Assembly (NCBI GenBank): GCA_032128415.1
Contig: JAQBGW010000004.1
Span: 35,820-99,819 of the forward strand
Direction of reading: 5' to 3'
Source of the DNA: Ga0077527 sp032128415
Lineage (GTDB): Bacteria; Pseudomonadota; Gammaproteobacteria; Burkholderiales; SG8-41
Length of the DNA stretch: 64,000 nt
A program made the position numbers and the translations under genes. The notes beneath the pieces were generated by a model. The model was given only the letters and a program-made list of their open reading frames with translations, did not search any database and was not told where the DNA came from. This document shows positions 9,081 to 17,252 of the stretch, piece after piece; position 1 is the first letter of the stretch; every line of letters begins with the position of its first letter.

Positions 9081-9449
9081 CTACGCTGCGGCGACTGTGG
9101 CCGGGCTGCCGAGCGCGGCCAGGGCGTCGGGGGTGGTGGTGTATATCTCGTATACCAGATGGAAGTGGCTGATTTCAAATATTTCCTGCACCAGCGGCTG
9201 CATCTGCGCGACGGCGATGCGGCCGCCACGAGCGCGCGCCTGTTTGGCGGCGATCATGAAAATGCGCAGGCCGGCACTGCTGATGTATTCAAGCCCGGCG
9301 AGGTCGAACACGACGCCGACACCGCCGGCGCGACATTTCGCCAGATGCGGATTCAGGGCATTGTGGAAAGCGGCCGCGTTCAGGTGGTCAATGCGGCCCC
9401 GAACCGCAACGATAACGACATTGTCCTGGATTTCGACGCCGAGTTCCAT
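9081..9449 (-). CDS. STAS-domain anti-anti-sigma factor
   Basis: A 122-residue single STAS domain. LEYISSAGLRIF contains the conserved phospho-acceptor serine of SpoIIAA/RsbV proteins. It has the best ribosome site of the block (AAGGAGGGTGG) and is first of a three-gene run with the metallo-hydrolase and the CHASE2 phosphatase. Known biology: the unphosphorylated form binds an RsbW-like kinase and frees its target. The likely kinase is the gene at 4392-4814. Confidence 0.88.
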   Translation of the reverse strand: MELGVEIQDNVVIVAVRGRIDHLNAAAFHNALNPHLAKCRAGGVGVVFDLAGLEYISSAGLRIFMIAAKQARARGGRIAVAQMQPLVQEIFEISHFHLVYEIYTTTPDALAALGSPATVAAA

Positions 9450-9513
9450 CCACCCTCCTTGTACCGAAAGTGTAACTCATGGCCCGGCCGGATTGCAGGG
9501 GTTAAGCGGCCCC

Positions 9514-10671
9514 TTAACGCAACCGCAATAACGCCTGCTCGAGATCGGCGATCAGGTCCACCGGATCTTCGAGCCCGATGTGCAGGCGGATCGTCGGTCC
9601 GCCGGGATTCCATGGTGTGGCCGAGCGGACTTTCTCCGGGCGCGGCGCGGTCACCAGACTCTCAAAGCCGCCCCAACTGGAACCAATGCCGAACAGCTTG
9701 AGCGCATTGACAAAAGCTGCAACTTGCAGGCGCTCCGCCGGACGCAGAATGACGCCAAACAGCGACGCTGCACCATCGAAATCGCGCTTCCAGATCGCAT
9801 GGCCGGGGTCATTCTCCAGCGCTGGATACAGCACGCGCTGCACTTCAGGATGTTTCTGCAGCCAGCGCGCCACGGTCAGTGCGCTGGCCATCTGCTGCTT
9901 CATGCGCACCCCGATGGTGCGGAAGCCGCGTAACGCCAGGAAGCAGTCGTCGGGGCTGACGCAATAGCCGTAATCGGCCACTGCGTGGCGCACCGGCAGC
10001 CAGTATTTTTGGTTGGTGACGATGACGCCCATCAGCACATCGGAGTGGCCGACGATGTATTTGGTTGCGGCGTGTATGGAGACATCAACGCCGCGCTCGA
10101 AAGAGCGGAAAAAATACGGCGTACCCCAGGTGGTGTCCGCCAGCACCGGAATGTTGTGGGCATGCGCCACCGCGGCGATGGCGGGTATGTCCTGCATTTC
10201 GAACGTCAGCGATCCCGGCGTTTCACAGAACACGGCTTTGGTATTGGGTTTGATCCGTTTGGCGATTCCAGCACCTATTAGCGGATCGTAATATTCAACA
10301 TCGACACCATTGCGACGTAACTGGCGCTCGCAGAAAATTCGCGTCGGCGCATAGGTGCTGTCGGTCATCAGCAGGTGATCGCCGCTCTTGACGAACGCAC
10401 ACAGCGCCGCGGTGATCGCGGCCAAGCCGGACGGCACGGCCACAGCCTGATGACCACCTTCCATTCCGGCCACAGCTTCCTCGAAGGCGAATGTCGTGGG
10501 AGTGCCGTGAATGCCATAGCGCATGCTTTTGAAATCATCGGGATCGCGGTTTTCGAACGCTTCGAGGTTGGGAAAAATCACCGTCGAGGTGCGGTACACC
10601 GGGGTGTTGACGGTGCCGTGGGTCTGCGCCGGGTTGCGGCCGATGTGCGTCAGCAGGGTGTCTTTTTTCAT
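9514..10671 (-). CDS. metC: Cystathionine beta-lyase
   Basis: A 385-residue PLP enzyme of the Cys/Met-metabolism family. It has the phosphate-binding segment VPSGLAAITAAL, the cofactor aspartate region VLADTTWGTPYFF, the Schiff-base lysine in SIHAATKYIVGHSD, and the terminal SSWGGFESL and TIRLHIGLEDP segments that favour MetC over gamma-synthases. It converts cystathionine to homocysteine, pyruvate and ammonia in methionine synthesis. Full family length. Divergent from the molybdenum hydroxylase operon. Confidence 0.9.
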   Translation of the reverse strand: MKKDTLLTHIGRNPAQTHGTVNTPVYRTSTVIFPNLEAFENRDPDDFKSMRYGIHGTPTTFAFEEAVAGMEGGHQAVAVPSGLAAITAALCAFVKSGDHLLMTDSTYAPTRIFCERQLRRNGVDVEYYDPLIGAGIAKRIKPNTKAVFCETPGSLTFEMQDIPAIAAVAHAHNIPVLADTTWGTPYFFRSFERGVDVSIHAATKYIVGHSDVLMGVIVTNQKYWLPVRHAVADYGYCVSPDDCFLALRGFRTIGVRMKQQMASALTVARWLQKHPEVQRVLYPALENDPGHAIWKRDFDGAASLFGVILRPAERLQVAAFVNALKLFGIGSSWGGFESLVTAPRPEKVRSATPWNPGGPTIRLHIGLEDPVDLIADLEQALLRLR

Positions 10672-10858
10672 GGAAGGTTTGGTTTTTTTACGATATGGAC
10701 TGCAACCGCCGCATTGTGCGCGAGCGACAACGGCGGAGCAATATGAATGTCAAAGTTTTGCGCGCAAATAAGCGCCTAATTGCGTTATCCTAGCCGCTAT
10801 TCCAACCGAGGAGCGAGCGATCCGCAGCGGTATTCAGCATGCGGAGCGCGGGAACATC

Positions 10859-13183
10859 ATGGATCAACATCAACATCAACATCAACATTTATTCGATGTC
10901 GGCGGCACCCATGTGTCCCGCCTGGAAGACCTGCGGCTGATCAAGGGCGAGGGTTGTTATGCCGCTGACTGGAACCTGCCCAATCAGGCGCACGCTTCAT
11001 TTCTGCGTGCAGACCGGGCTCACGCGAAAATTGTCTCGATCAATGTGGATGCCGCGCGCAAGGCGAAAGGCGTGCTGGGTGTCTATACCGGCGAAGATGC
11101 GGTGCGTGTAGGCCATGTCAAGCCGTTGAGCATGCTGACTTTTGCCGGCAAGGACGGCAAGAAGGCGCTTATTCCGGAGCGCCCGACGCTGGCGCACGGG
11201 CGGGTGCGTTTCGTTGGCGATCTGGTGGCGATGGTAGTTGCGGAAACTGAGTTGCAGGCGCAGGACGCTGCGGAACTGATCGAAGTTGAATATGAAGATT
11301 TGCCGGTGGTGGTTGCTGCGGAGTCTGCGCTGGCGGCCGGCGCCATTCAATTGCATGACAACGTGCCTGGCAATCTGTCTTTTGAGCAGGAGGCCGGTGA
11401 TGCGGCGGCAACAACGGCTGCGTTCGCCAAGGCTGCACACGTCACCAAACTGAAACTCGATTGCACACGTGTGGCGCCCAATCCGATGGAGCCGCGCGCC
11501 TGCCTCGTTGCGTACGATGCGGGATCGGAATCGTACACGGTGCATGTGCCGGTGCAGGGCATCAACATGATGCGCATGCAACTGGTGGCGTATGTCGGCG
11601 TGCCCGAAGACAAAATCAAGGTGGTGGCGCGCGACGTCGGTGGCGGCTTCGGCCAGCGCAGCATTGCCTACCCTGAGTATTGCACGGCGATGATGGCAGC
11701 AAAGGCCCTGGGTCGCCCGGTGAAATGGGTATCCACACGCAGCGAAGCATTCATGGCGGATTCGCATGGTCGCGCCAATTACATCACTGCGGAACTGGCA
11801 CTCGACAAGGACGGCACTTTCCTGGCCATGCGCCTCGATTGGATCGCCGATCTCGGCGCGTATCTGCACCCGGCCGGGCCGGTGAGCCCGATGCGTAATC
11901 CGGTGACCTGCCTGAATGGCGTTTACAAAACGCCGGCATTGTTTGGTCGTTGGCGCGTGGTGTTGACCAACACCGCGCCGGTATCGGCATATCGCGGCGC
12001 AGCGCGCCCTGAGATTGCCTATACCATCGAGCGCCTGGTCGATGAGGCGGCGGCGCAAATGAAAATCGATCCGGCAGAAATCCGCCGGCGCAATTTCATT
12101 CCGCCCGAGGCATTTCCGTACAAAACGCCGACCGGCTCGGTCTATGACATTGCTGATTTTCCCGGCGTGCTGGAGAAGGCGCTGAAGCTGGCCGACGTCC
12201 AGGGCTTTGCCCAGCGTCGTGCCGAATCAGAAAAGCGCGGCATGCTGCGCGGGCTGGGCCTGTCCACGGTGATCGAGAATTCCGGCGCCGGCATGTTCCC
12301 CAAGGACGAAGTGCTGCTCGAGGTGGCGACCGACGGCAAGGTTGCGGCTTATTCGATTTCGCATTCGCAGGGCCAGGGCCATGAGACCACGTTCGCGCAG
12401 ATCATCGGCGATGCGCTGGGCATACCCGCTGAACGCATCACGCTGCGGCAGGGCATCGCTGAAAAAGGGTTGATCGGCAATCACACCGGCGGCTCGCGCA
12501 CCATCGTCGGCGCCGGTACGGTGTGTCATATTGCTGCAAAAAAACTGATTGAACACGCCACGCCGCTGGCCGCAGAGCAGCTTGGGGTGGAGCCCTCGCA
12601 AGTGGCGTATGCCAAAGGTGAATTCCAGTCCAAGGATTCCGACAAGAAGATCACGCTGGGCGAGCTGGCAGCGAAAAAACCGCTGAGCGTGACCGGCGAA
12701 GGCAAATTCGGTTCGACCTTCCCCAATGGCTGTCACATCGCTGAACTGGAAATCGATCCGCAGACCGGTGTGACGCAAATGAAGTCTTATGTAACCGTTG
12801 ACGACTGCGGCACGGTGATCAACCACACCATTGTTGAAGGCCAGATGCACGGCGCAGTGGCGCAGGGTTGGGGACAGATCTTCGGCGAGAACGTGGTTTA
12901 CGACCCGGAGACCGGGCAATTGCTGACCGGTAGCTTCATGGATTACGCGATGCCGAAAGCCGGCTGGATCAGCGACATACACATCGCTGATCACACCACG
13001 TTCGGCACCATCAGCCCACTGGGTGTGAAGGGCATGGGCGAATCGGGTTGCACCGCGTCATTGGGTGCGCTGACCAATGCGGTGATGAACGCGCTGCGGC
13101 CACTAGGCGTGCCGCCGCTCGACATGCCGCTGACGGCGCACAAGCTGTGGCAGGCGATCACCTCTGCGAAGAAAGGAAACTGA
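10859..13183 (+). CDS. Molybdenum hydroxylase large subunit (CoxL/XdhB type)
   Basis: A 774-residue molybdopterin-binding subunit of the xanthine dehydrogenase family. It contains GGGFGQR, the signature AYRGAARPE and the catalytic glutamate loop GMGESGCTAS. It has AYRGAARPE instead of the AYxCSFR loop of true form I CO dehydrogenase, so CO oxidation is not indicated. Probable role: hydroxylation of an N-heterocycle, aldehyde or aromatic acyl compound. The next two genes encode the FAD and 2Fe-2S subunits. The N-terminus is an odd run of alternating Gln-His residues. Confidence 0.88.
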   Translation: MDQHQHQHQHLFDVGGTHVSRLEDLRLIKGEGCYAADWNLPNQAHASFLRADRAHAKIVSINVDAARKAKGVLGVYTGEDAVRVGHVKPLSMLTFAGKDGKKALIPERPTLAHGRVRFVGDLVAMVVAETELQAQDAAELIEVEYEDLPVVVAAESALAAGAIQLHDNVPGNLSFEQEAGDAAATTAAFAKAAHVTKLKLDCTRVAPNPMEPRACLVAYDAGSESYTVHVPVQGINMMRMQLVAYVGVPEDKIKVVARDVGGGFGQRSIAYPEYCTAMMAAKALGRPVKWVSTRSEAFMADSHGRANYITAELALDKDGTFLAMRLDWIADLGAYLHPAGPVSPMRNPVTCLNGVYKTPALFGRWRVVLTNTAPVSAYRGAARPEIAYTIERLVDEAAAQMKIDPAEIRRRNFIPPEAFPYKTPTGSVYDIADFPGVLEKALKLADVQGFAQRRAESEKRGMLRGLGLSTVIENSGAGMFPKDEVLLEVATDGKVAAYSISHSQGQGHETTFAQIIGDALGIPAERITLRQGIAEKGLIGNHTGGSRTIVGAGTVCHIAAKKLIEHATPLAAEQLGVEPSQVAYAKGEFQSKDSDKKITLGELAAKKPLSVTGEGKFGSTFPNGCHIAELEIDPQTGVTQMKSYVTVDDCGTVINHTIVEGQMHGAVAQGWGQIFGENVVYDPETGQLLTGSFMDYAMPKAGWISDIHIADHTTFGTISPLGVKGMGESGCTASLGALTNAVMNALRPLGVPPLDMPLTAHKLWQAITSAKKGN
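10865..10888 (+). repeat. Hexanucleotide repeat (CAACAT)4 encoding Gln-His x4
   Basis: Four perfect tandem copies of CAACAT directly after the start codon and one further codon of the large-subunit gene. They encode alternating Gln-His pairs. The unit is a multiple of three, so slippage would change tail length without breaking the frame. Confidence 0.95.
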
Positions 13184-13185
13184 AC

Positions 13186-13989
13186 ATGTACGCGTTTCAA
13201 TATCGCAAGGCCAGTTCGCTGAAAGAGGCGGGTGAACTCCTCGTCAAGGATGCCGACGCCAAGCCCATGTCTGGCGGCATGACACTGCTCCCGACGATTA
13301 AAGCCAGGCTCGCGCAACCTACGCAACTTATTGATATTTCAGGACTTTCTGAATTATCCGGGATTGAAGTCAAAGGCGGCGAGCTGATCATCGGCGCTGC
13401 CACACGGCATCAGCAGGTGGCGAGTTCGAAAGTCGTGCGCGATGCCTTGCCGGCGCTGGCTGATCTTGCAGCCCACATCGCCGATCCGCAGGTGCGCAAT
13501 CGCGGCACGCTCGGCGGGTCGGTCGCCAACAACGATCCTGCTGCCGATTATCCGGCGGCGGTGCTGGGCCTCAATGCAAAAATCATCACCAACAAACGTG
13601 AAATCGCTGCGGACGATTTTTTCCAGGGCATGTTTGCCACGGCGCTGGAGGCCGGCGAACTGATTGTGCGCATTGCGTTTCCGCTGCCGAAAAAAGCGGC
13701 GTATGCCAAGTTCCCGCATCCGGCTTCGGGTTATGCGATGGCCGGCGTGTTCATCGCGCAGACCGCGGCAGGCGTGCGCGTGGCGGTGACCGGGGCGGGC
13801 TCCGGTGTGTTTCGCTGGAGCGATGCTGAAGCGGCACTGATGAAGAGCATGGATCCGACGGCGCTGGCCAAGTTGACGGTGGCGACCGACGATCTGAACG
13901 AAGACATCCACGGCACGCGAGAATACCGTGCGCAACTGGTCAAAGTCATGGCGGGCCGCGCAGCGGCAACCATCGCCGGAAAAAACTGA
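13186..13989 (+). CDS. Molybdenum hydroxylase FAD-binding subunit (CoxM type)
   Basis: A 267-residue flavoprotein subunit. It carries the FAD motif GGMTLLPTIKARLAQPTQLI and the second motif RNRGTLGGSVANNDPAADYPA, then a CO-dehydrogenase flavoprotein C-terminal domain. It starts at MYAFQY just after the large-subunit stop, behind GAAAGGAA. The longer frame reading back into the upstream gene is rejected. It passes electrons between the 2Fe-2S subunit and an acceptor. Confidence 0.9.
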   Translation: MYAFQYRKASSLKEAGELLVKDADAKPMSGGMTLLPTIKARLAQPTQLIDISGLSELSGIEVKGGELIIGAATRHQQVASSKVVRDALPALADLAAHIADPQVRNRGTLGGSVANNDPAADYPAAVLGLNAKIITNKREIAADDFFQGMFATALEAGELIVRIAFPLPKKAAYAKFPHPASGYAMAGVFIAQTAAGVRVAVTGAGSGVFRWSDAEAALMKSMDPTALAKLTVATDDLNEDIHGTREYRAQLVKVMAGRAAATIAGKN

Positions 13990-14001
13990 GGAAGACGGAA
14001 C

Positions 14002-14469
14002 ATGGCCAAAATAAAAATGACGGTAAACGGCAAGCAATGCACGGGTGAAGTGGAAGACCGTGTGCTGCTGGTAAATTTTCTGCGCGACTCGCTGAACCTC
14101 ACCGGCACCCATGTCGGCTGTGATACCAGCCAGTGCGGCGCCTGCACCGTGCATGTCGATGGCCGCGCGGTGAAATCCTGCACCATGCTCGCGGTGCAGG
14201 CCGATGGCGCCGACGTGGTGACCATCGAAGGCATGGCGAAAAACGGCAAGCTGCATCCGGTGCAACAGGCGTTCACCGAATGCCACGCGCTGCAATGCGG
14301 CTTCTGCACGCCGGGCATGATCATGACCGTGGCGGCGCTGCTGAAAGACAATCCGCATCCGACCGATGACGAAATCGTGCATGGGCTCGAAGGCAACATG
14401 TGCCGCTGCACGGGTTATCTGAACATCGTCAAGGCGGTGAAACAGGCGGCGGGGCTGCAGCACAAGTAA
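14002..14469 (+). CDS. Molybdenum hydroxylase 2Fe-2S subunit (CoxS type)
   Basis: A 155-residue two-domain iron-sulfur protein. Plant-type cluster cysteines are at about residues 40, 45, 48 and 60 (CDTSQCGAC...C). Helical-domain cluster cysteines are at 99, 102, 134 and 136 (CGFC...CRC). This is the full family pattern. The gene order large-FAD-FeS, with gaps of 2 and 12 bases, indicates one operon. Confidence 0.93.
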   Translation: MAKIKMTVNGKQCTGEVEDRVLLVNFLRDSLNLTGTHVGCDTSQCGACTVHVDGRAVKSCTMLAVQADGADVVTIEGMAKNGKLHPVQQAFTECHALQCGFCTPGMIMTVAALLKDNPHPTDDEIVHGLEGNMCRCTGYLNIVKAVKQAAGLQHK

Positions 14470-14517
14470 GCTAGTCCGCGTTCGCGGTATCCTTGCAGCG
14501 CAAGGAGAACCCGCATC

Positions 14518-15732
14518 ATGTCATCCACAACATCCCCATCCGCGCCCGGCCCGCTGGCCGGCGTGCGCGTCATCGAACTGGGTCAACTGATCGCCGGCCC
14601 CTTCTGTGGCAAGACGCTCGGCGATTTCGGCGCCGAAGTCATCAAGATCGAGCCGCCGGGCAAAGGCGACCCGCTGCGCAAGTGGCGGATGCTGAGAAAC
14701 GGCAATTCGGTGTGGTGGGAAGTCCAGTCGCGCAACAAACAGTCGGTGACGCTCGATCTCAATCAGCCCGAAGGACAGGACATCCTGCGGCTGCTCGCGA
14801 AAGAAGCCGACGTGCTGATTGAGAATTTCCGCCCCGGCAAGATGGAGGAGTGGGGCCTCGGTTATGAGGATCTGAAAAAAATCAATCCACGGTTGGTGAT
14901 GGCGCGCATCTCCGGCTACGGTCAGGATGGCCCGTACCGCGACCGTCCCGGTTTCGGCATCATCGCCGAATCGATGGGCGGACTGCGCTATCTGACCGGC
15001 GAACCGGGGCGGGTGCCGGTGCGGGTCGGCGTATCCATCGGCGATACGCTGGCGGCGCTGCACGGTGTCATCGGCATTTTGATGGCGCTGTATCACCGGG
15101 ATACAAAACCAAACGGCGCAGGCCAGGTCATCGACATCGCGTTGTACGAAAGTGTCTTCAACTGCATGGAAAGTCTGCTGCCGGAATTCAGCGCCTTCGG
15201 CGCGGTGCGCGAAGCGGCGGGCAGCGCATTGCCGGGCATCGTGCCGTCGAATGCATACCCATGCCGCGACGGCTGGATCCTCATCGGTGGCAACGGCGAC
15301 GGCATATTCAAGCGCTTGATGAATGCCATCGCCCGTGATGATCTGGGCACAGCGCCGGATCTGGGTTCCAACGACGGCCGCGTCAAACGTGTAGCCGACA
15401 TCGACGGCGCGATCACTGCATGGACCAGAGCGCGCGACAAGGCCGACGCGCTGAAAATCCTAGCCTCACACGATGTGCCATCAGGTGCGATCTTTTCGAT
15501 TGCCGACATCGTGGCCGATGCGCAATACCGGGCGCGCGATATGATTCTCGACATCACCACCCGCGACGGCTACCAAGTTGACGTGCCGGGCATCGTGCCC
15601 AAACTTTCAGCCACGCCCGGCGGCATCCGCAACACCGCGCCGCGGCTGGGCGAAGACACCGAGGCGGTTCTGCAGCGCGCCGGCGTGAAGGCGGAGACCA
15701 TCGCCGATCTGCGGGCGAAGGGGGTAATCTAA
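14518..15732 (+). CDS. CaiB/BaiF family (class III) CoA-transferase
   Basis: A 404-residue enzyme with the family N-terminus (GVRVIELGQLIAGPFCGKTL, DFGAEVIKIEPPGKGDPLR), NFRPGKMEEWGLGYEDL containing the expected catalytic-aspartate-region features, and GYGQDGPYRDRPGFGIIAE. It moves CoA between acyl groups. It follows the molybdenum hydroxylase genes by 48 bases with an AAGGAG-type site, so it may activate the substrate or product of that enzyme. A paralogue lies at 20582-21784. Confidence 0.9.
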   Translation: MSSTTSPSAPGPLAGVRVIELGQLIAGPFCGKTLGDFGAEVIKIEPPGKGDPLRKWRMLRNGNSVWWEVQSRNKQSVTLDLNQPEGQDILRLLAKEADVLIENFRPGKMEEWGLGYEDLKKINPRLVMARISGYGQDGPYRDRPGFGIIAESMGGLRYLTGEPGRVPVRVGVSIGDTLAALHGVIGILMALYHRDTKPNGAGQVIDIALYESVFNCMESLLPEFSAFGAVREAAGSALPGIVPSNAYPCRDGWILIGGNGDGIFKRLMNAIARDDLGTAPDLGSNDGRVKRVADIDGAITAWTRARDKADALKILASHDVPSGAIFSIADIVADAQYRARDMILDITTRDGYQVDVPGIVPKLSATPGGIRNTAPRLGEDTEAVLQRAGVKAETIADLRAKGVI

Positions 15733-15745
15733 TAAATGTCAATTA

Positions 15746-15758
15746 AAACAAATACTTA
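15746..15758 (+). repeat. AAACAA-N4-TTA motif, copy 1
   Basis: A copy of the dispersed AT-rich motif, 14 bases after the stop of the CoA-transferase gene, in the context AAAACAAATACTTATGAA. It shares ATnCTTATGA with copy 2. Confidence 0.6.
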
Positions 15759-15766
15759 TGAATTAT

Positions 15767-15853
15767 CGTCATTCCGGACGCGCAAAGCGCGATCCGGAAT
15801 CCAGCAACGGACCGTGGCAAATTCCTGGATTCCGGTTTTCGCCGGAATGACGA
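15767..15853. repeat. REP-like inverted repeat element
   Basis: Two arms in inverted orientation, 15767-15803 and 15824-15853, each built on CGTCATTCCGG...CCGGAATCCAG. Each arm also has an internal palindromic core. This is the common bacterial intergenic repeat with CGTCATTCC ends. It sits between the CoA-transferase and VOC genes and could fold into a transcript hairpin. Confidence 0.85.
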
Positions 15854-15875
15854 CTATGGCAACGGAGTACCAACC

Positions 15876-16253
15876 ATGATCGACCATCTCGACCACTTTG
15901 TAATGACCACCGCGCAGCCCGAAGAAACGATTCGCTTCTACACCGGGGTACTGGGCATGACGCTCGAACATTTTGGTGAAGGCCGCCGTGCGCTGAAATT
16001 TGGCAAGCAGAAAATCAACATCCACTTGAAGGGCAGGGAATACGAACCCAAGGCGCATGCGCCGGGCGTCGGCACGCTGGATTTCTGTTTTATTGCATCA
16101 GTGCCGCTGGATGACGTCATTGCTCGACTGAAGCAGCACAACGTCAAGATCATCGAAGGGCCGGTGAACAAGACCGGGGCGATGGGGGCGATACGGTCGG
16201 TTTATTGCCGGGATCCTGATTTGAATCTGGTGGAGGTTTCGGTATACGTCTGA
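15876..16253 (+). CDS. VOC superfamily protein (glyoxalase/dioxygenase fold)
   Basis: A 125-residue single-module VOC protein (MIDHLDHFVMTTAQPEETIRFYTGVLGM, terminal DPDLNLVEVSVYV). Histidine 7 and the late glutamate are in the positions that bind metal in this superfamily. Close relatives are often named glyoxalase or biphenyl-diol dioxygenase, but the reaction cannot be read from sequence. It is separated from the CoA-transferase by the REP element. Confidence 0.82.
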   Translation: MIDHLDHFVMTTAQPEETIRFYTGVLGMTLEHFGEGRRALKFGKQKINIHLKGREYEPKAHAPGVGTLDFCFIASVPLDDVIARLKQHNVKIIEGPVNKTGAMGAIRSVYCRDPDLNLVEVSVYV

Positions 16254-16330
16254 TCCGGCGCGCGGCGGTTGACGCAGGGCAGTCAGCGGCTTAGCATCCC
16301 TGTATCTCATTTGTAGTACAGGAGCTGGCC

Positions 16331-16609
16331 ATGGCGGTTTCACTGAGAATCCCGGAAAAAATAAAACGCCGCGTCGAAAAGCTGGCACAGGCGCGCGACA
16401 CTACCGCGCATGCGTTCATGGTGGAGGCCATTGAGGAGCGCCTGCTGGCCGAGGAGACCCGCGCCGAATACCATGCCGAAGCGACGGCCCGGCTTGCGCG
16501 CATGAAAAAAACCGGCAAAGGAATTCCGGCAGCGGAAGTGTTCGATTACCTGCGCGAGCGTGTGCAGGGGAAATCCGCCACACGGCCAAAGGCACGCAAG
16601 ATCGCATGA
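16331..16609 (+). CDS. Ribbon-helix-helix antitoxin (CopG/ParD-like)
   Basis: A 92-residue protein. The N-terminal MAVSLRIPEKIKRRVEKLAQARDTTAHAFMVEAIEERL is a typical RHH DNA-binding strand and helices. The charged tail should bind the toxin. Its stop overlaps the toxin start (ATGA). Expected to repress its own promoter in the roughly 75-base upstream gap. Confidence 0.85.
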   Translation: MAVSLRIPEKIKRRVEKLAQARDTTAHAFMVEAIEERLLAEETRAEYHAEATARLARMKKTGKGIPAAEVFDYLRERVQGKSATRPKARKIA

Positions 16610-16902
16610 TCATCTTTTCCGAGGAGGCACTTGCCGACCTCGAAAAGATTTTTGAGTTCAATGTCGAGCGTGATCCTGTCGTCGCGCTGGATCATATCGA
16701 CAAGATACAGTCCGCGGTGACGGTGCTTGAAGTGCACCCGGAAATCGGCAGGCGGGTTGCTGCAGGTTCGCCGCTGCGGGAACTGGTGATCTCCCGCGGG
16801 CAGGCAGGCTACATCGCGCTCTATGAGTATTCACCCGCGGCAAACCGGATTCGCATCCTCGCCGTGCGTCATCAGCGCGAAGCGGGATACATGATCGAAT
16901 AG
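16606..16902 (+). CDS. ParE/RelE-family toxin
   Basis: A 98-residue protein of the RelE/ParE fold (MIIFSEEALADLEKIFEFNV, VLEVHPEIGRRV, RELVISRGQAGYIALYEYSPA, RIRILAVRHQREAGY). The tail RILAVRHQRE and the GRRV segment fit ParE-type members, which poison gyrase, better than ribosome-dependent RelE, but this is not certain. It is translationally coupled to the RHH antitoxin. The pair is complete. Confidence 0.87.
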   Translation: MIIFSEEALADLEKIFEFNVERDPVVALDHIDKIQSAVTVLEVHPEIGRRVAAGSPLRELVISRGQAGYIALYEYSPAANRIRILAVRHQREAGYMIE

Positions 16903-16952
16903 GTCGGGCTGTCTGCACAATCCTGCCGCCAATCGAGAGCCCAAGGAGCTGG

Positions 16953-17105
16953 ATGGGACCATTCATCTATCGTCACAGAATAAAGAATTGTCAACCCGAC
17001 CCTTTCTACGCTGGATGCAAACCCGCCTTTGAAACAGCGGACCGACGGATTTCCGCATGCAATCTTGATCTAGAGTGCAAATTGCATATGAACCGAGGCT
17101 ATTAA
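16953..17105 (+). CDS. Possible 50-residue cysteine-containing small protein
   Basis: An ATG frame of 50 codons behind AAGGAG (16943-16948, four-base spacing), starting MGPFIYRHRIKNCQPDP and ending LHMNRGY. It contains four cysteines and many basic residues. It lies in the otherwise gene-free 16903-17252 stretch after the toxin gene. No family recognised and no evidence of expression, so it may be chance. Its stop lies just before copy 2 of the AT-rich motif. The rest of the gap shows nothing else. Confidence 0.22.
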   Translation: MGPFIYRHRIKNCQPDPFYAGCKPAFETADRRISACNLDLECKLHMNRGY

Positions 17106-17117
17106 AAAGTGTTTACA

Positions 17118-17130
17118 AAACAAATGCTTA
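17118..17130 (+). repeat. AAACAA-N4-TTA motif, copy 2
   Basis: Context ACAAAACAAATGCTTATGAT, close to copy 1 in sequence and in the same orientation. The two copies bracket the REP element, VOC gene and toxin-antitoxin pair. Confidence 0.55.
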
Positions 17131-17252
17131 TGATGCTCATGCCTCGCTCCACGCGGTTCCCTCGGTAGCTTCGTCCCACACCGCGCACAAAACATGTCTT
17201 TGGACCCACCGGCCGCCGCAATCCTGACACCGCCACAACTCGCAATACCTCA

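Noticed and set aside
10997..12058. A 353-codon minus-strand open frame
   Set aside because: Antisense to the molybdenum hydroxylase large subunit; translation is His/Arg-rich and unlike any protein family.
10859..14469. Aerobic CO dehydrogenase (coxMSL) as the name for the molybdenum hydroxylase
   Set aside because: The large subunit has AYRGAARPE, not the AYxCSFR loop of form I CO dehydrogenase; the general family name is safer.
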